Positions 1 through 6,248 of a stretch of 8,594 nucleotides of DNA are shown in pieces. A program made the position numbers and the translations under genes. Origin of the DNA: an uncultured Planctomycetaceae bacterium (GTDB taxonomy: Bacteria > Planctomycetota > Planctomycetia > Planctomycetales > Planctomycetaceae). Position 1 is the stretch's first letter. Each line of letters begins with the position of its first letter. The stretch lies in the NCBI GenBank assembly GCA_937952455.1, contig CALFYU010000715.1:1-8594 (forward strand), given 5' to 3'. The notes under the pieces are model-generated. The model was given only the letters and a program-made list of their open reading frames with translations. It did not search any database and had not been told where the DNA came from.

Positions 1-207
1 GTCGAGGCGAAGCCGGTGCCGCCCGCGCGGCTGGACGCGGGGCAAGACCGCTGGAAACTCGACCCGTCACTCCCCATTCCCCCCGATTGGCACGGCGCGG
101 CCGTCGTCGCTGTCGCCGACGGCAAGTTGATCGGCCTATTGACGATTGAGCAAGGCATCGCCGGCGTGTCGCTGCTCACCGAGGCGATGGTCTTCAACGA
201 CCGCTAA
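1..207 (+). CDS. 3' end of an unidentified protein gene (partial)
   Basis: An open frame enters from the left edge in frame 1 and ends at TAA 205-207, giving the last 68 residues of a protein. The visible part has a Pro-rich stretch with a D-W-H-G turn, then a beta-rich tail of the type VVAVADGKLIGLL followed by a short helix. This alternation of short hydrophobic strands and Gly turns would suit the end of a beta-barrel or a trypsin-like protease domain. No catalytic motif is visible, so I do not assign a family. Coding is supported by the GC-rich third positions and by the clean stop before an AT-richer spacer. The true start lies outside the window. Confidence 0.6.
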   Translation, partial: VEAKPVPPARLDAGQDRWKLDPSLPIPPDWHGAAVVAVADGKLIGLLTIEQGIAGVSLLTEAMVFNDR

Positions 208-272
208 GTAAGCCGCCCCCCCGATCGTCCTTGCCGACACGCGGCGACTTCTGTATTCACCCGGCATTCCCC

Positions 273-278
273 TATAAT
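273..278 (+). promoter_or_regulatory. Candidate -10 box upstream of the cupin gene
   Basis: A perfect TATAAT lies 51 bases before the chosen ATG of the cupin gene, in a short AT-richer patch inside GC-rich DNA. The best -35 match is poor (TTCTGT at 249-254, 18-base spacer). The call therefore rests on the -10 hexamer alone. It agrees with placing the start at 330 and not at the upstream TTG at 231, which would put this box inside the coding region. Confidence 0.3.
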
Positions 279-329
279 CATTCTGGTTGTGACAAACTTT
301 CTTCAACCCATGAATGGGAATCGAACGAT

Positions 330-716
330 ATGCCCCGATTGATCGAGCAGCCGACCGTCGTCGCGGCGGCGGGGAACAAACCCAAAGAGATTCAGGAACT
401 CGCCGGCCGCGTGAATACCGGCCAAGCAAACGTGAGTGTGGCCCGCATGGTGTCCCCCTCCGGGTGGGTGGAGCCTGGGCAGCGGCCGGAGTTTCAAGAG
501 ATTTCGGTCGTGCTCCGCGGTACGCTGCACGTCGAACACGACGCGGGCGCATTTGATGTCCAAGCCGGCCAAGCCGTCGTGGCGCAACCGGGCGAATGGG
601 TGCGGTACAGCACGCCCGGTCCCGACGGTGCGGAATACATCGCCGTTTGCCTGCCGGCATTTTCACCGGAGACGGTCCACCGCGATGCCACTTGTGACGC
701 ACAACCCCCGGCGTAA
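330..716 (+). CDS. Small single-domain cupin protein
   Basis: The gene encodes 128 residues forming one small beta-barrel of the RmlC-like cupin type. An N-terminal strand region is followed by the cupin 1-like segment (G-W-V-E-P-G-Q-R-P-E-F-Q-E, with the strand ISVVLRGTLHVEHD). The second motif follows as FDVQAGQAVVAQPGEWVRYS, with the characteristic G-x-x-x-x-x-P-G-E turn. The usual HxH metal ligands of motif 1 are replaced (R-P-E-F-Q-E), so a classical 2-His metal site is doubtful, although the Glu and Gln residues could contribute. Some EutQ-like and regulatory cupins look similar. The frame is open from a TTG at 231, but ATG 330 is preferred: the cupin begins soon after it, and a TATAAT box lies between the two. 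No strong Shine-Dalgarno sequence is visible. The substrate is unknown. Confidence 0.75.
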   Translation: MPRLIEQPTVVAAAGNKPKEIQELAGRVNTGQANVSVARMVSPSGWVEPGQRPEFQEISVVLRGTLHVEHDAGAFDVQAGQAVVAQPGEWVRYSTPGPDGAEYIAVCLPAFSPETVHRDATCDAQPPA

Positions 717-768
717 AATGCCGGCGCTAAGGCTCCCGTGAAACGAAATAACCTCATGACACGACGGC

Positions 769-903
769 GGGTGGCCCGGCCAGAATTGGCTGGGTCGCGC
801 AGCGACAAGAAGCCGCGTCCTGTGCGCACGACATCACAACGGACGCACATGGCGCCGCTTCTTGTGCCTGACGGCACCCAACCACAATGCGGTCGGGCCA
901 CCC
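769..903. repeat. 135-bp imperfect palindrome (GC-rich hairpin element)
   Basis: The two halves of this non-coding stretch are inverted copies of each other. The ends GGGTGGCCCGGCC (769-781) and GGTCGGGCCACCC (891-903) pair at 12 of 13 positions. Further in, TGGGT (791-795) pairs with ACCCA (876-880), ACAAGAAGC (805-813) pairs with GCTTCTTGT (857-865), and TGTGCG (821-826) pairs with CGCACA (844-849). About 17 bases remain as the loop. The arms differ by a few substitutions and two indels, as expected of a diverging hairpin or MITE-like repeat. It carries no convincing gene. It fills most of the gap between the cupin gene and ruvA and ends 40 bases before the ruvA start. Confidence 0.75.
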
Positions 904-931
904 CCTGCAAATCGCGCCCTACGTACCACTC

Positions 932-936
932 AAGGA
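932..936 (+). promoter_or_regulatory. Ribosome binding site fixing the ruvA start
   Basis: AAGGA is followed by a 7-base spacer and then GTG at 944. This decides the start. The frame is also open from an ATG at 887, but that start would have no Shine-Dalgarno sequence and would lie inside the palindromic repeat at 769-903. Confidence 0.7.
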
Positions 937-943
937 AAAACTT

Positions 944-1564
944 GTGATCACCAGAATTACCGGACCGCTCGTACGGCTTTCCGCTACGGAAGCGACAATT
1001 GCCGTGGGGGCGTTTGAATATGAAGTCTACGTCCCCGAATTTGTGCGGCGGCAGTTACAAACCAAAATCGGCGAAGAGGTCAGCCTGAAAACGATTGAAT
1101 ACATCGAAGGCAACCCGCAAAAGGGCCGCTTGACCCCGCGGCTGATCGGTTTTGCCAACGACGTGGAGCGGGAATTCTTTGACGCGATTTGTTCGGTCGA
1201 CGGCGTCGGCGTGAAGAAGGCGCTGCGGGCCATCGTCCGCCCCGTCCGCGAAGTGGCGGCGGCGATCGAGGAACAGGACGTCAAACAACTCAGCGCGCTG
1301 CCCGGCATCGGTCCGGCCGTGGCGGAGCGGATCGTGGCCAAACTCCGCCGCAAGATGGTCAAGTTCGCCCTGATGATCGAACGGGACCTCCCGCCGGATC
1401 AGAGCACCGATCATGATATTCTCAACGAGGCGTACGAAGCTTTGGTGAGCCTGGGACACTCGACCACCGACGCCCGGCACAAAATTGAAGCGGTCGCTGA
1501 GAGTGGGAAGAAATTCAAATCGATTGAGGATCTGTTGGCGGAGGTGTATCGGCAACAGAAGTGA
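944..1564 (+). CDS. ruvA: Holliday junction branch migration complex subunit RuvA
   Basis: RuvA tetramers clamp the four-way Holliday junction and position the RuvB motor for branch migration in recombinational repair. The 206-residue product has the normal length. It opens with the family signature (M)ITRITGPLVRL of the N-terminal OB-fold domain (about 1-70). Two helix-hairpin-helix DNA-binding motifs follow: VDGVG near 85-89 and LPGIGPAVAERI at 119-130. A short linker (about 145-160) leads to the C-terminal domain (about 160-206, EAYEALVSLGHS), which contacts RuvB. The GTG start is chosen from AAGGA at 932-936. The loop matching the E. coli acidic pin (residues about 52-68) is longer and more basic than usual. 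Neither ruvB nor ruvC lies next to it. The family call is secure. Confidence 0.93.
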   Translation: MITRITGPLVRLSATEATIAVGAFEYEVYVPEFVRRQLQTKIGEEVSLKTIEYIEGNPQKGRLTPRLIGFANDVEREFFDAICSVDGVGVKKALRAIVRPVREVAAAIEEQDVKQLSALPGIGPAVAERIVAKLRRKMVKFALMIERDLPPDQSTDHDILNEAYEALVSLGHSTTDARHKIEAVAESGKKFKSIEDLLAEVYRQQK

Positions 1565-1578
1565 GACGGCGAAGATTT

Positions 1579-1760
1579 ACCAAGGAGGTACGGAGGACAC
1601 GTAGAAAAAATCCGAAATCTTAATATCGAAATCCTAAACAAATCCAAAATAATAATGACCGAATTTCAAAACATTTTGTCATTTGAATTTTGTGTTTTGA
1701 CTTTGTTTAGGATTTCGGATTTCGTGTTTCGAATTTGTCCCCAGTCCATGCCTCCGTGGT
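1579..1760. repeat. 182-bp AT-rich palindromic repeat with GC-rich terminal inverted repeats
   Basis: The ends ACCAAGGAGG (1579-1588) and CCTCCGTGGT (1751-1760) are inverted copies matching at 9 of 10 positions. Inside lies a perfect 15-base inverted repeat: GAAATCCTAAACAAA at 1628-1642 against TTTGTTTAGGATTTC at 1702-1716. A further inner pair is TCAAAACA (1666-1673) against TGTTTTGA (1693-1700). The unit TCCGAAATC at 1611-1619 also has an inverted partner in GGATTTCGGATTTCG (1710-1724). The core is strongly AT-rich compared with the flanking genes, which suggests an inserted element. No protein gene is present. From memory, ends of the form ACCACGGAGGCA and cores of the form GATTTCGGATTTCG recur between genes in planctomycete and related genomes; I cannot verify this here. 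Confidence 0.75.
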
Positions 1761-1811
1761 GCATTCTGTCCATCGCTTGCTCGCGACGGCAAAACCACGA
1801 ATAATGGTCGT

Positions 1812-1839
1812 TTGACGCAGCGCAAACTTGCATTAGTAA
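1812..1839 (+). promoter_or_regulatory. Weak candidate promoter for the DUF1501 gene
   Basis: TTGACG (1812-1817) is a good -35 match. After a 16-base spacer comes TAGTAA (1834-1839), a poor -10 match. It ends 12 bases before the GTG start, so the transcript would have almost no leader. It is listed because the palindromic repeat upstream leaves little other room for a promoter. Confidence 0.25.
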
Positions 1840-1851
1840 AAGGCTATTCCT

Positions 1852-3270
1852 GTGGCAATCGATCGACGCGAATTTCTGTGGACCTACGGCGGCGGGTTAG
1901 GCGGCATCGCGCTGGCCTCGCTCCTCGATCGCGACGGGTTGTTGGCCGATACGAGCAACACCACGCGGCGGCCGATCGTGCATCATCCGCCCCGGGCGAC
2001 ACGCGTCGTACAGTTTTACATGTCCGGCGCCGCCAGCCAGTGCGATTTATTCGACTACAAACCCGCGCTGATTAAGAAGAACGGTGAGCCGTTCGATCCG
2101 GGTGAAAAGGTCGAGTTGTTTCAGTCCGATCCCGGCAAGGTGATGCAGTCCCCCTGGAAATGGCGGGCGCATGGCGAGTGCGGCAAGATGATCAGCGACC
2201 TCGTCCCGCACATCGGCTCCTGTGCTGATGACATCGCCTTTGTGCATTCGATGATCTCGAAGTCCAACGTGCACGGTCCGGCGACGCTGATGCAGGCGAC
2301 CGGATTTGTGCTCCCGGGATTTCCCAGCGCCGGGTCGTGGGTGCAATATGCGCTGGGCAGTTTGAACGACAACCTGCCGGCGTTCGTCGTGCTCCCGGAC
2401 AGTCGCGGCTTCGCACCGTCGGGGCCGCAAAACTGGTCCGCGGGGTTTTTGCCGGCTTCGTATCAGGGGACGATGATTCGCCCGTCGGCGAAAAACCCGA
2501 TTGCGGATTTGTTTCCCCCCGAAGCCGAATACATCACTCCCGCCGGAGATGCTGACGGATTGGATGCGCTCGAGAAACTGAATCAGCGGCACGCCGAGCA
2601 GCGGCCGGGCGATTCGCGGCTGACGGCCCGCATTCGTTCCTATGAGTTAGCCGCCAAGTTGCAGGTCAGCGCTCCGGAGGTCCTGGACATCTCCGCAGAG
2701 ACGCCCGCCACGCAAAAGCTCTACGGGGTGGATCAATCCGAGACGGCTGAGTTCGGCCGCAATTGCCTGGTCGCCCGCCGCATGTTGGAACAAGGCGTGC
2801 GGTTCGTGCAAATCTGGAGCGGCGCGGACAACGGCCACCCGCGGCGGAATTGGGATTCGCACGAGGACGTCAGGCGGGATCACGGTATTCTAGGCACCAG
2901 CATCGACAAGCCGATCGCCGGGCTGATCAAGGACCTCAAACAGCGGGGTATGCTGGACGACACGATCATCCTTTGGACGACCGAATTCGGCCGCATGCCC
3001 TGCAGCCAGGGCAGCCTGGGCCGCGATCACAATCCGTTCGGCTTCACCAACTGGCTGGCCGGCGGCGGAATCAAAGGGGGTGTCAGCTACGGCGCAACTG
3101 ACGAGTGGTCGTACAAAGCGGTCGAAAACCCGGCCTACTGCTACGACATCCATGCGACACTGTTGCATCTGCTGGGCATCGACCACGAGCGGCTCACGTT
3201 CCGCCACAACGGCATCGACCGCCGCTTGACCGACGTCCACGGCAAAGTCATCCCCGAAATCCTCGCCTGA
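1852..3270 (+). CDS. DUF1501 domain protein with Tat signal
   Basis: The 472-residue product belongs to the DUF1501 family, which has the alkaline phosphatase/sulfatase-like fold and is greatly expanded in Planctomycetota. No reaction has been firmly established for the family. Residues 4-9 (DRREFL) are a twin-arginine motif followed by a Gly-rich hydrophobic stretch (GGGLGGIALASLL), so export in folded form is likely. Family landmarks include VQFYMSGAASQCDLFDYKP, the NWDSH segment, TTEFGR near 375-380, R-D-H-N-P from residue 391, and the C-terminal HNGIDRRLTDVHG. The frame has stops at 1834 and 1837, so GTG 1852 is the first possible start. Most planctomycete DUF1501 genes sit directly beside a DUF1549/DUF1553 gene, usually upstream; here ruvA and a repeat occupy that place. 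The protein appears full length. Confidence 0.92.
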   Translation: MAIDRREFLWTYGGGLGGIALASLLDRDGLLADTSNTTRRPIVHHPPRATRVVQFYMSGAASQCDLFDYKPALIKKNGEPFDPGEKVELFQSDPGKVMQSPWKWRAHGECGKMISDLVPHIGSCADDIAFVHSMISKSNVHGPATLMQATGFVLPGFPSAGSWVQYALGSLNDNLPAFVVLPDSRGFAPSGPQNWSAGFLPASYQGTMIRPSAKNPIADLFPPEAEYITPAGDADGLDALEKLNQRHAEQRPGDSRLTARIRSYELAAKLQVSAPEVLDISAETPATQKLYGVDQSETAEFGRNCLVARRMLEQGVRFVQIWSGADNGHPRRNWDSHEDVRRDHGILGTSIDKPIAGLIKDLKQRGMLDDTIILWTTEFGRMPCSQGSLGRDHNPFGFTNWLAGGGIKGGVSYGATDEWSYKAVENPAYCYDIHATLLHLLGIDHERLTFRHNGIDRRLTDVHGKVIPEILA

Positions 3271-3277
3271 CGGACAG

Positions 3278-3323
3278 CGGGGCCACTTTGTGCGAGGCGG
3301 CGGGGCCGCCTTGTGCGAGCTAC
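3278..3323. repeat. Tandem duplication of a 23-bp unit
   Basis: Two adjacent 23-bp units begin at 3278 and 3301. Their first 19 bases read CGGGGCCACTTTGTGCGAG and CGGGGCCGCCTTGTGCGAG, identical at 17 of 19 positions. They lie directly after the DUF1501 stop, in the convergent gap before the GGT-like gene. A perfect 5-bp hairpin, CGAGC-TACC-GCTCG, starts in the second unit and ends at 3329. Confidence 0.6.
3295..3311. terminator. Possible bidirectional terminator hairpin between convergent genes
   Basis: AGGCGGC (3295-3301), loop GGG and GCCGCCT (3305-3311) form a 7-bp GC-rich stem 24 bases after the DUF1501 stop and about 94 bases beyond the stop of the minus-strand GGT-like gene. Only TTGTG follows on the + strand, with no real U-tract. 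It may instead be a by-product of the tandem repeat it overlaps. Confidence 0.35.
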
Positions 3324-3404
3324 CGCTCGGGGTGGCATGGCCCGCTCCTGTTAGTCGCTGGGGGGTTGCAGGACGGGTTCGCTGCTGCCGAGCCGGGCTA
3401 CCTA

Positions 3405-5018
3405 TTAATACGCCAGGGCGTAGCCGTCGCGGCGGGGGTCGGCGGCGGCCATGCGGGCGCCGGATTCCGGGTCGATCATCACACCGTGTCCGCCACCGAC
3501 GAGCGGTGAAAAGTCGCCGATCGGTTCCAGCGCGTGATGCCGCCGTGTGAGTTGGTCGCGAACGGTGCGGGGGATTCGGGTTTCAATCTGCATCCGCGTC
3601 CGTTCCCAAACGCGAAACCGCGGCGCATCGATCGCCGCCTGCAGGTCCGCACCGAATTCGACGACGTTTAGGAACATCTGCATCGCGGTCTGCAGAATCC
3701 CCCAACTCCCCGGCGTCGCCACGGAGAACCAAAACCGGCCGTCGCGGAACGCGTGCAGCGGCGCCATGCAACTCGACCAGCGTTTACCCGGGGCAATCAC
3801 GTTCGGCGTGGGGCAAGCGGGATCGATTTCGCACCACCAGGCAAAATTGTTGAGCACGATTCCCGTGCCGGGAATCATCACGCCGCAGCCAAAGCCATTG
3901 CCCAGCGACTGCGTAATGCTGGCGGCGTTGCCCGCTTCGTCAACGGCCGCCATGTGGGTCGTCATGCCGTTGACCCGCCCCGGACCGATGGTCGCTTCAT
4001 CGCGGGGCCCGAACCAGCGCTCCCCTTCGCTGTGCGACGCCCACGTGTGATCGATCAACTTGCGACGCTCGGCGATGTACTCGCCGCTCAGCAACCGCTC
4101 CCATGGAACGTCGCAGAACTTCGGGTCGCCGTTGTAGGCAATGCGGTCGGCAACCGCCAACTTGATCGCCTCGCTGAGCAATTGAATGTAGTCGGCCGAA
4201 TTGTGCCCCGCTGCCGCCAGGTCGAAGCCTTCCAACAATCGCAGTTGCTCGAGGATCTGAAACCCTTCGTTGTTCGGCGGGCAGGTCTCGACGTGCGTGC
4301 CGCGATAGTCGGCGCCGATAGGGGTTTCCCAGTCGGGGCGATAGTTCGCCAAATCGTCGCGGCTGAGCAGCCCATCTTGTGACTGGATGTGGTCGGCGAT
4401 TTTCTGCGCCAATTCGCCACGATAAAATGCCTCTGCTCCGTCGGCGGCGATTTGCCGGTAGCTGTTTGCCAGATCGGGTTGTTTGAGCACCGCCCCCAAC
4501 CGGTGAGGCACCGCACCAAAAACGGCCTGTCCCGCTTCGTTGAGCCGCGGCGTACTGATCTTCAGGAACCGCACGTTTGTCGAGTGCAAGGGGAATCCAT
4601 CGGTCGCGTGGCGAATCGCGGCGGCGAGAATCTCTTGGCGGTCGAGCGTTCCCTCTTGTTCGACAGCTTCCAGCCAGCCGGCGACGTTGCCGGGGATCAA
4701 GCACGCGCGGGGACCGCATTCGTGCGATTGCGGCGTGAATTGGTCCGGCGTCCCGGCGGCGGGCGTGTTGCCGCTGAAATTCAGTACGCGTGTCGTGCCG
4801 TTGGCCTTGTGCAACAACAGAAACCCCACACCGCCCGGCCCGCTCATATACGGCTCGACCACGGCGAGCGTAGAGGCCATGGCGATGATCGCATCGACGG
4901 CATTTCCGCCGCGCCGAAGAATATCGAGGCCAGCTTGCGAAGCGAGCGGGTGCGCACAGGCGACCGCGCCGTGCAATCCGCTGATCGTGGGGCGCGTACG
5001 TGTCCAATCGTCGGCCAT
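3405..5018 (-). CDS. Gamma-glutamyltransferase-family Ntn hydrolase, probably not a true GGT
   Basis: The 537-residue protein is a full-length member of the GGT family, made as one chain that cuts itself to expose an N-terminal Thr nucleophile. N-terminal landmarks are A-x-x-H-P-L-A-S-x-A-G (21-30), GGNAVDAI (37-44) and SGPGGVGF (59-66). The autoprocessing site is MTTH, with T353 as nucleophile, giving chains of about 352 and 185 residues. Aligned by eye to E. coli GGT, most substrate-pocket residues differ: R114 is S82, N411 is G373, Q430 is F392, D433 is W395, and the GSPGG loop reads ATPGS; the S462-S463 pair is kept. GTGIVLNN with PNVIAPGKR recalls the YwrD and HpxW (oxamate amidohydrolase) branch. 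No signal peptide is seen, so it is probably cytoplasmic. The start lies 58 bases after the DUF1080 gene, suggesting co-transcription. The substrate is unknown. Confidence 0.88.
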   Translation of the reverse strand: MADDWTRTRPTISGLHGAVACAHPLASQAGLDILRRGGNAVDAIIAMASTLAVVEPYMSGPGGVGFLLLHKANGTTRVLNFSGNTPAAGTPDQFTPQSHECGPRACLIPGNVAGWLEAVEQEGTLDRQEILAAAIRHATDGFPLHSTNVRFLKISTPRLNEAGQAVFGAVPHRLGAVLKQPDLANSYRQIAADGAEAFYRGELAQKIADHIQSQDGLLSRDDLANYRPDWETPIGADYRGTHVETCPPNNEGFQILEQLRLLEGFDLAAAGHNSADYIQLLSEAIKLAVADRIAYNGDPKFCDVPWERLLSGEYIAERRKLIDHTWASHSEGERWFGPRDEATIGPGRVNGMTTHMAAVDEAGNAASITQSLGNGFGCGVMIPGTGIVLNNFAWWCEIDPACPTPNVIAPGKRWSSCMAPLHAFRDGRFWFSVATPGSWGILQTAMQMFLNVVEFGADLQAAIDAPRFRVWERTRMQIETRIPRTVRDQLTRRHHALEPIGDFSPLVGGGHGVMIDPESGARMAAADPRRDGYALAY

Positions 5019-5076
5019 TGGGATGCAGTCACTTTCTCGAAGAGAGAAACGTGGCGGACCGGCACCGCGCGGAGGA

Positions 5077-5943
5077 CTATTCCTTCTTCAGCGGATGCAA
5101 TTCGATCTTGCGGAAGAAAATCTCGGCCCCTTCGGTTTGGAACAGCAGCTTGCCGGAACTCGGTTCGGCCATTTCACCGTGATTGACGACCGTCCCGTTG
5201 ACGAGAATCGTAATCGTCCCGCCGTCGCAGATGCATTCGACCGTCGTCCATTCCTGACCGGGGCTGTCTTTGTCTTCCTTGCCGCGAAAACCGAGCACGT
5301 CTTTCCAGTCGGGATCGCGCCCGTACCAATTGATCCGCCCACTGGTGAAGGTCTGCTTCTCGCCCCCCTTTTTCCAGACCGTTTCGCCGTCGCGATCTTT
5401 GGTCACTTCGCAGGTCAGCTTAGTCGTCTGCTTGGTTCCGTCGTTGTCCGTTCCGCCCAGCACCAAAAAGTCACCCACGCCCCCTTCAATGATCTGACAC
5501 TCGATGCTCGCCATCCAGGGAGCATTGCCGCCCCCTTCGTTGTAATTGCCATCGTCGCCGTGGCAATGCAGTAGGATGCCGCTGTCCTTGGCCGCCATCT
5601 TGCGTTCGCCCCAGGTCAATTCGCCCCAGCGATACTCGAGCACCAGCCGGTAATTGGCGTACTTGTTCTTCGTCACGATGCCGCCGAATCCGTCTCCCGA
5701 GGCGCGAATTACAGGCGTCCCGTCCGGCTCTTTGGTCACAGTGAAGACCTTGCGGGGATCCTCCCGTTTGGTGTCTTTCAACCAGGTATAGAAATTCGAG
5801 AGATCCTGTCCGTTGAACAACACGATGGGCGCATCGGTGGGCGTGATCACCTCGTCCGACTCGTCGGCCCCCGCGGCAATCCGCAAAGAAAAGCACAGGG
5901 CGAGCAACGTGCAGATCCAACAAGCGAGAGTCTGTTTCTTCAT
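5077..5943 (-). CDS. Secreted DUF1080 (3-keto-disaccharide hydrolase-like) protein
   Basis: The 288-residue product has a signal peptide: MKK, a hydrophobic core around residues 8-20, and likely cleavage after A-A-G-A at residue 26. The rest is one DUF1080 domain, a concanavalin-A-like jelly roll found in large numbers in planctomycetes and Bacteroidetes. Some members hydrolyse 3-keto-disaccharides; most have no assigned substrate. Landmarks are LFNGQDLSNF (42-51), the strand NYRLVLEYRW, SGILLHCHG (121-129), SIECQIIEGG near 147-156, and the closing pattern SGKLLFQTEGAEIFFRKIEL. An ATG three codons upstream (5952) keeps the frame, but GAAGA lies almost against it and is well spaced (9 bases) for the ATG at 5943, so the shorter form is chosen. 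It is the first gene of a probable two-gene unit with the GGT-like gene. A role in periplasmic or extracellular glycan breakdown is inferred. Confidence 0.88.
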   Translation of the reverse strand: MKKQTLACWICTLLALCFSLRIAAGADESDEVITPTDAPIVLFNGQDLSNFYTWLKDTKREDPRKVFTVTKEPDGTPVIRASGDGFGGIVTKNKYANYRLVLEYRWGELTWGERKMAAKDSGILLHCHGDDGNYNEGGGNAPWMASIECQIIEGGVGDFLVLGGTDNDGTKQTTKLTCEVTKDRDGETVWKKGGEKQTFTSGRINWYGRDPDWKDVLGFRGKEDKDSPGQEWTTVECICDGGTITILVNGTVVNHGEMAEPSSGKLLFQTEGAEIFFRKIELHPLKKE

Positions 5944-6248
5944 AGCGGTCATTCTTCAGCGGACGCCGCGTCATAGGAGTTTCAACGGCGGCAAGATACT
6001 ACAAGTAGTTTCAAAACCCTCGGATGCGTCACGCAGACACATACATGAAAGGTTCTTCAACAAGCACAACCGGGTTTTAAAATTGGTTTTCACACCGGGC
6101 AGCAACCCATTCAGCGTAACATTTCACGCACAGCGATGCCAGATACCGGGCGCCCGTCGGCGGTGGTTTCTCACGGCTTGCTGCGGTATATGTACACTCT
6201 GCGTCAAGTCAACCTGTTCGCCAACAATGACGTGAGGAGACGACCGAG
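5944..6248. promoter_or_regulatory. Divergent intergenic region between DUF1080 and SDR genes
   Basis: These 305 bases hold no convincing gene and should contain promoters for both directions. On the minus strand, TTGACT (complement of 6207-6212), a 16-base spacer and TATACC (complement of 6185-6190) form a plausible promoter, but it is about 240 bases from the DUF1080 start. A small inverted repeat ACTAC-AA-GTAGT lies at 5998-6009, close to the DUF1080 start, and could be an operator half-site pair. No clear + strand promoter was found. All of these site calls are weak. Confidence 0.3.
6234..6239 (+). promoter_or_regulatory. Ribosome binding site of the SDR gene
   Basis: GAGGAG is followed by a 9-base spacer and then ATG at 6249. 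It supports this start; there is no competing in-frame start close by. Confidence 0.65.

Noticed and set aside
231..329. N-terminal extension of the cupin protein from TTG 231
   Set aside because: The extension has unnatural composition, lacks a ribosome binding site and contains the TATAAT box at 273-278; the cupin domain is complete from ATG 330.
136..702. Long minus-strand open frame opposite the cupin gene
   Set aside because: The Arg- and Pro-rich translation has no domain and is a typical shadow in GC-rich DNA.
887..943. Upstream ATG start for ruvA
   Set aside because: It has no Shine-Dalgarno sequence and lies in the repeat, while GTG 944 has AAGGA at ideal spacing and gives the standard RuvA N-terminus.
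738..947. 69-residue open frame between the cupin gene and ruvA
   Set aside because: It lies mostly inside the palindromic element, encodes a basic low-complexity string and overlaps the ruvA ribosome binding site and start.
1579..1760. CRISPR array or structured RNA in the AT-rich gap
   Set aside because: The repeats are inverted and nested, not direct with regular spacers, and no cas gene is near. A palindromic mobile-type repeat explains the structure better.
3997..5007. 336-residue minus-strand open frame inside the GGT-like gene
   Set aside because: It is in another frame of a well-supported gene and its translation is Arg-rich with no recognisable fold.
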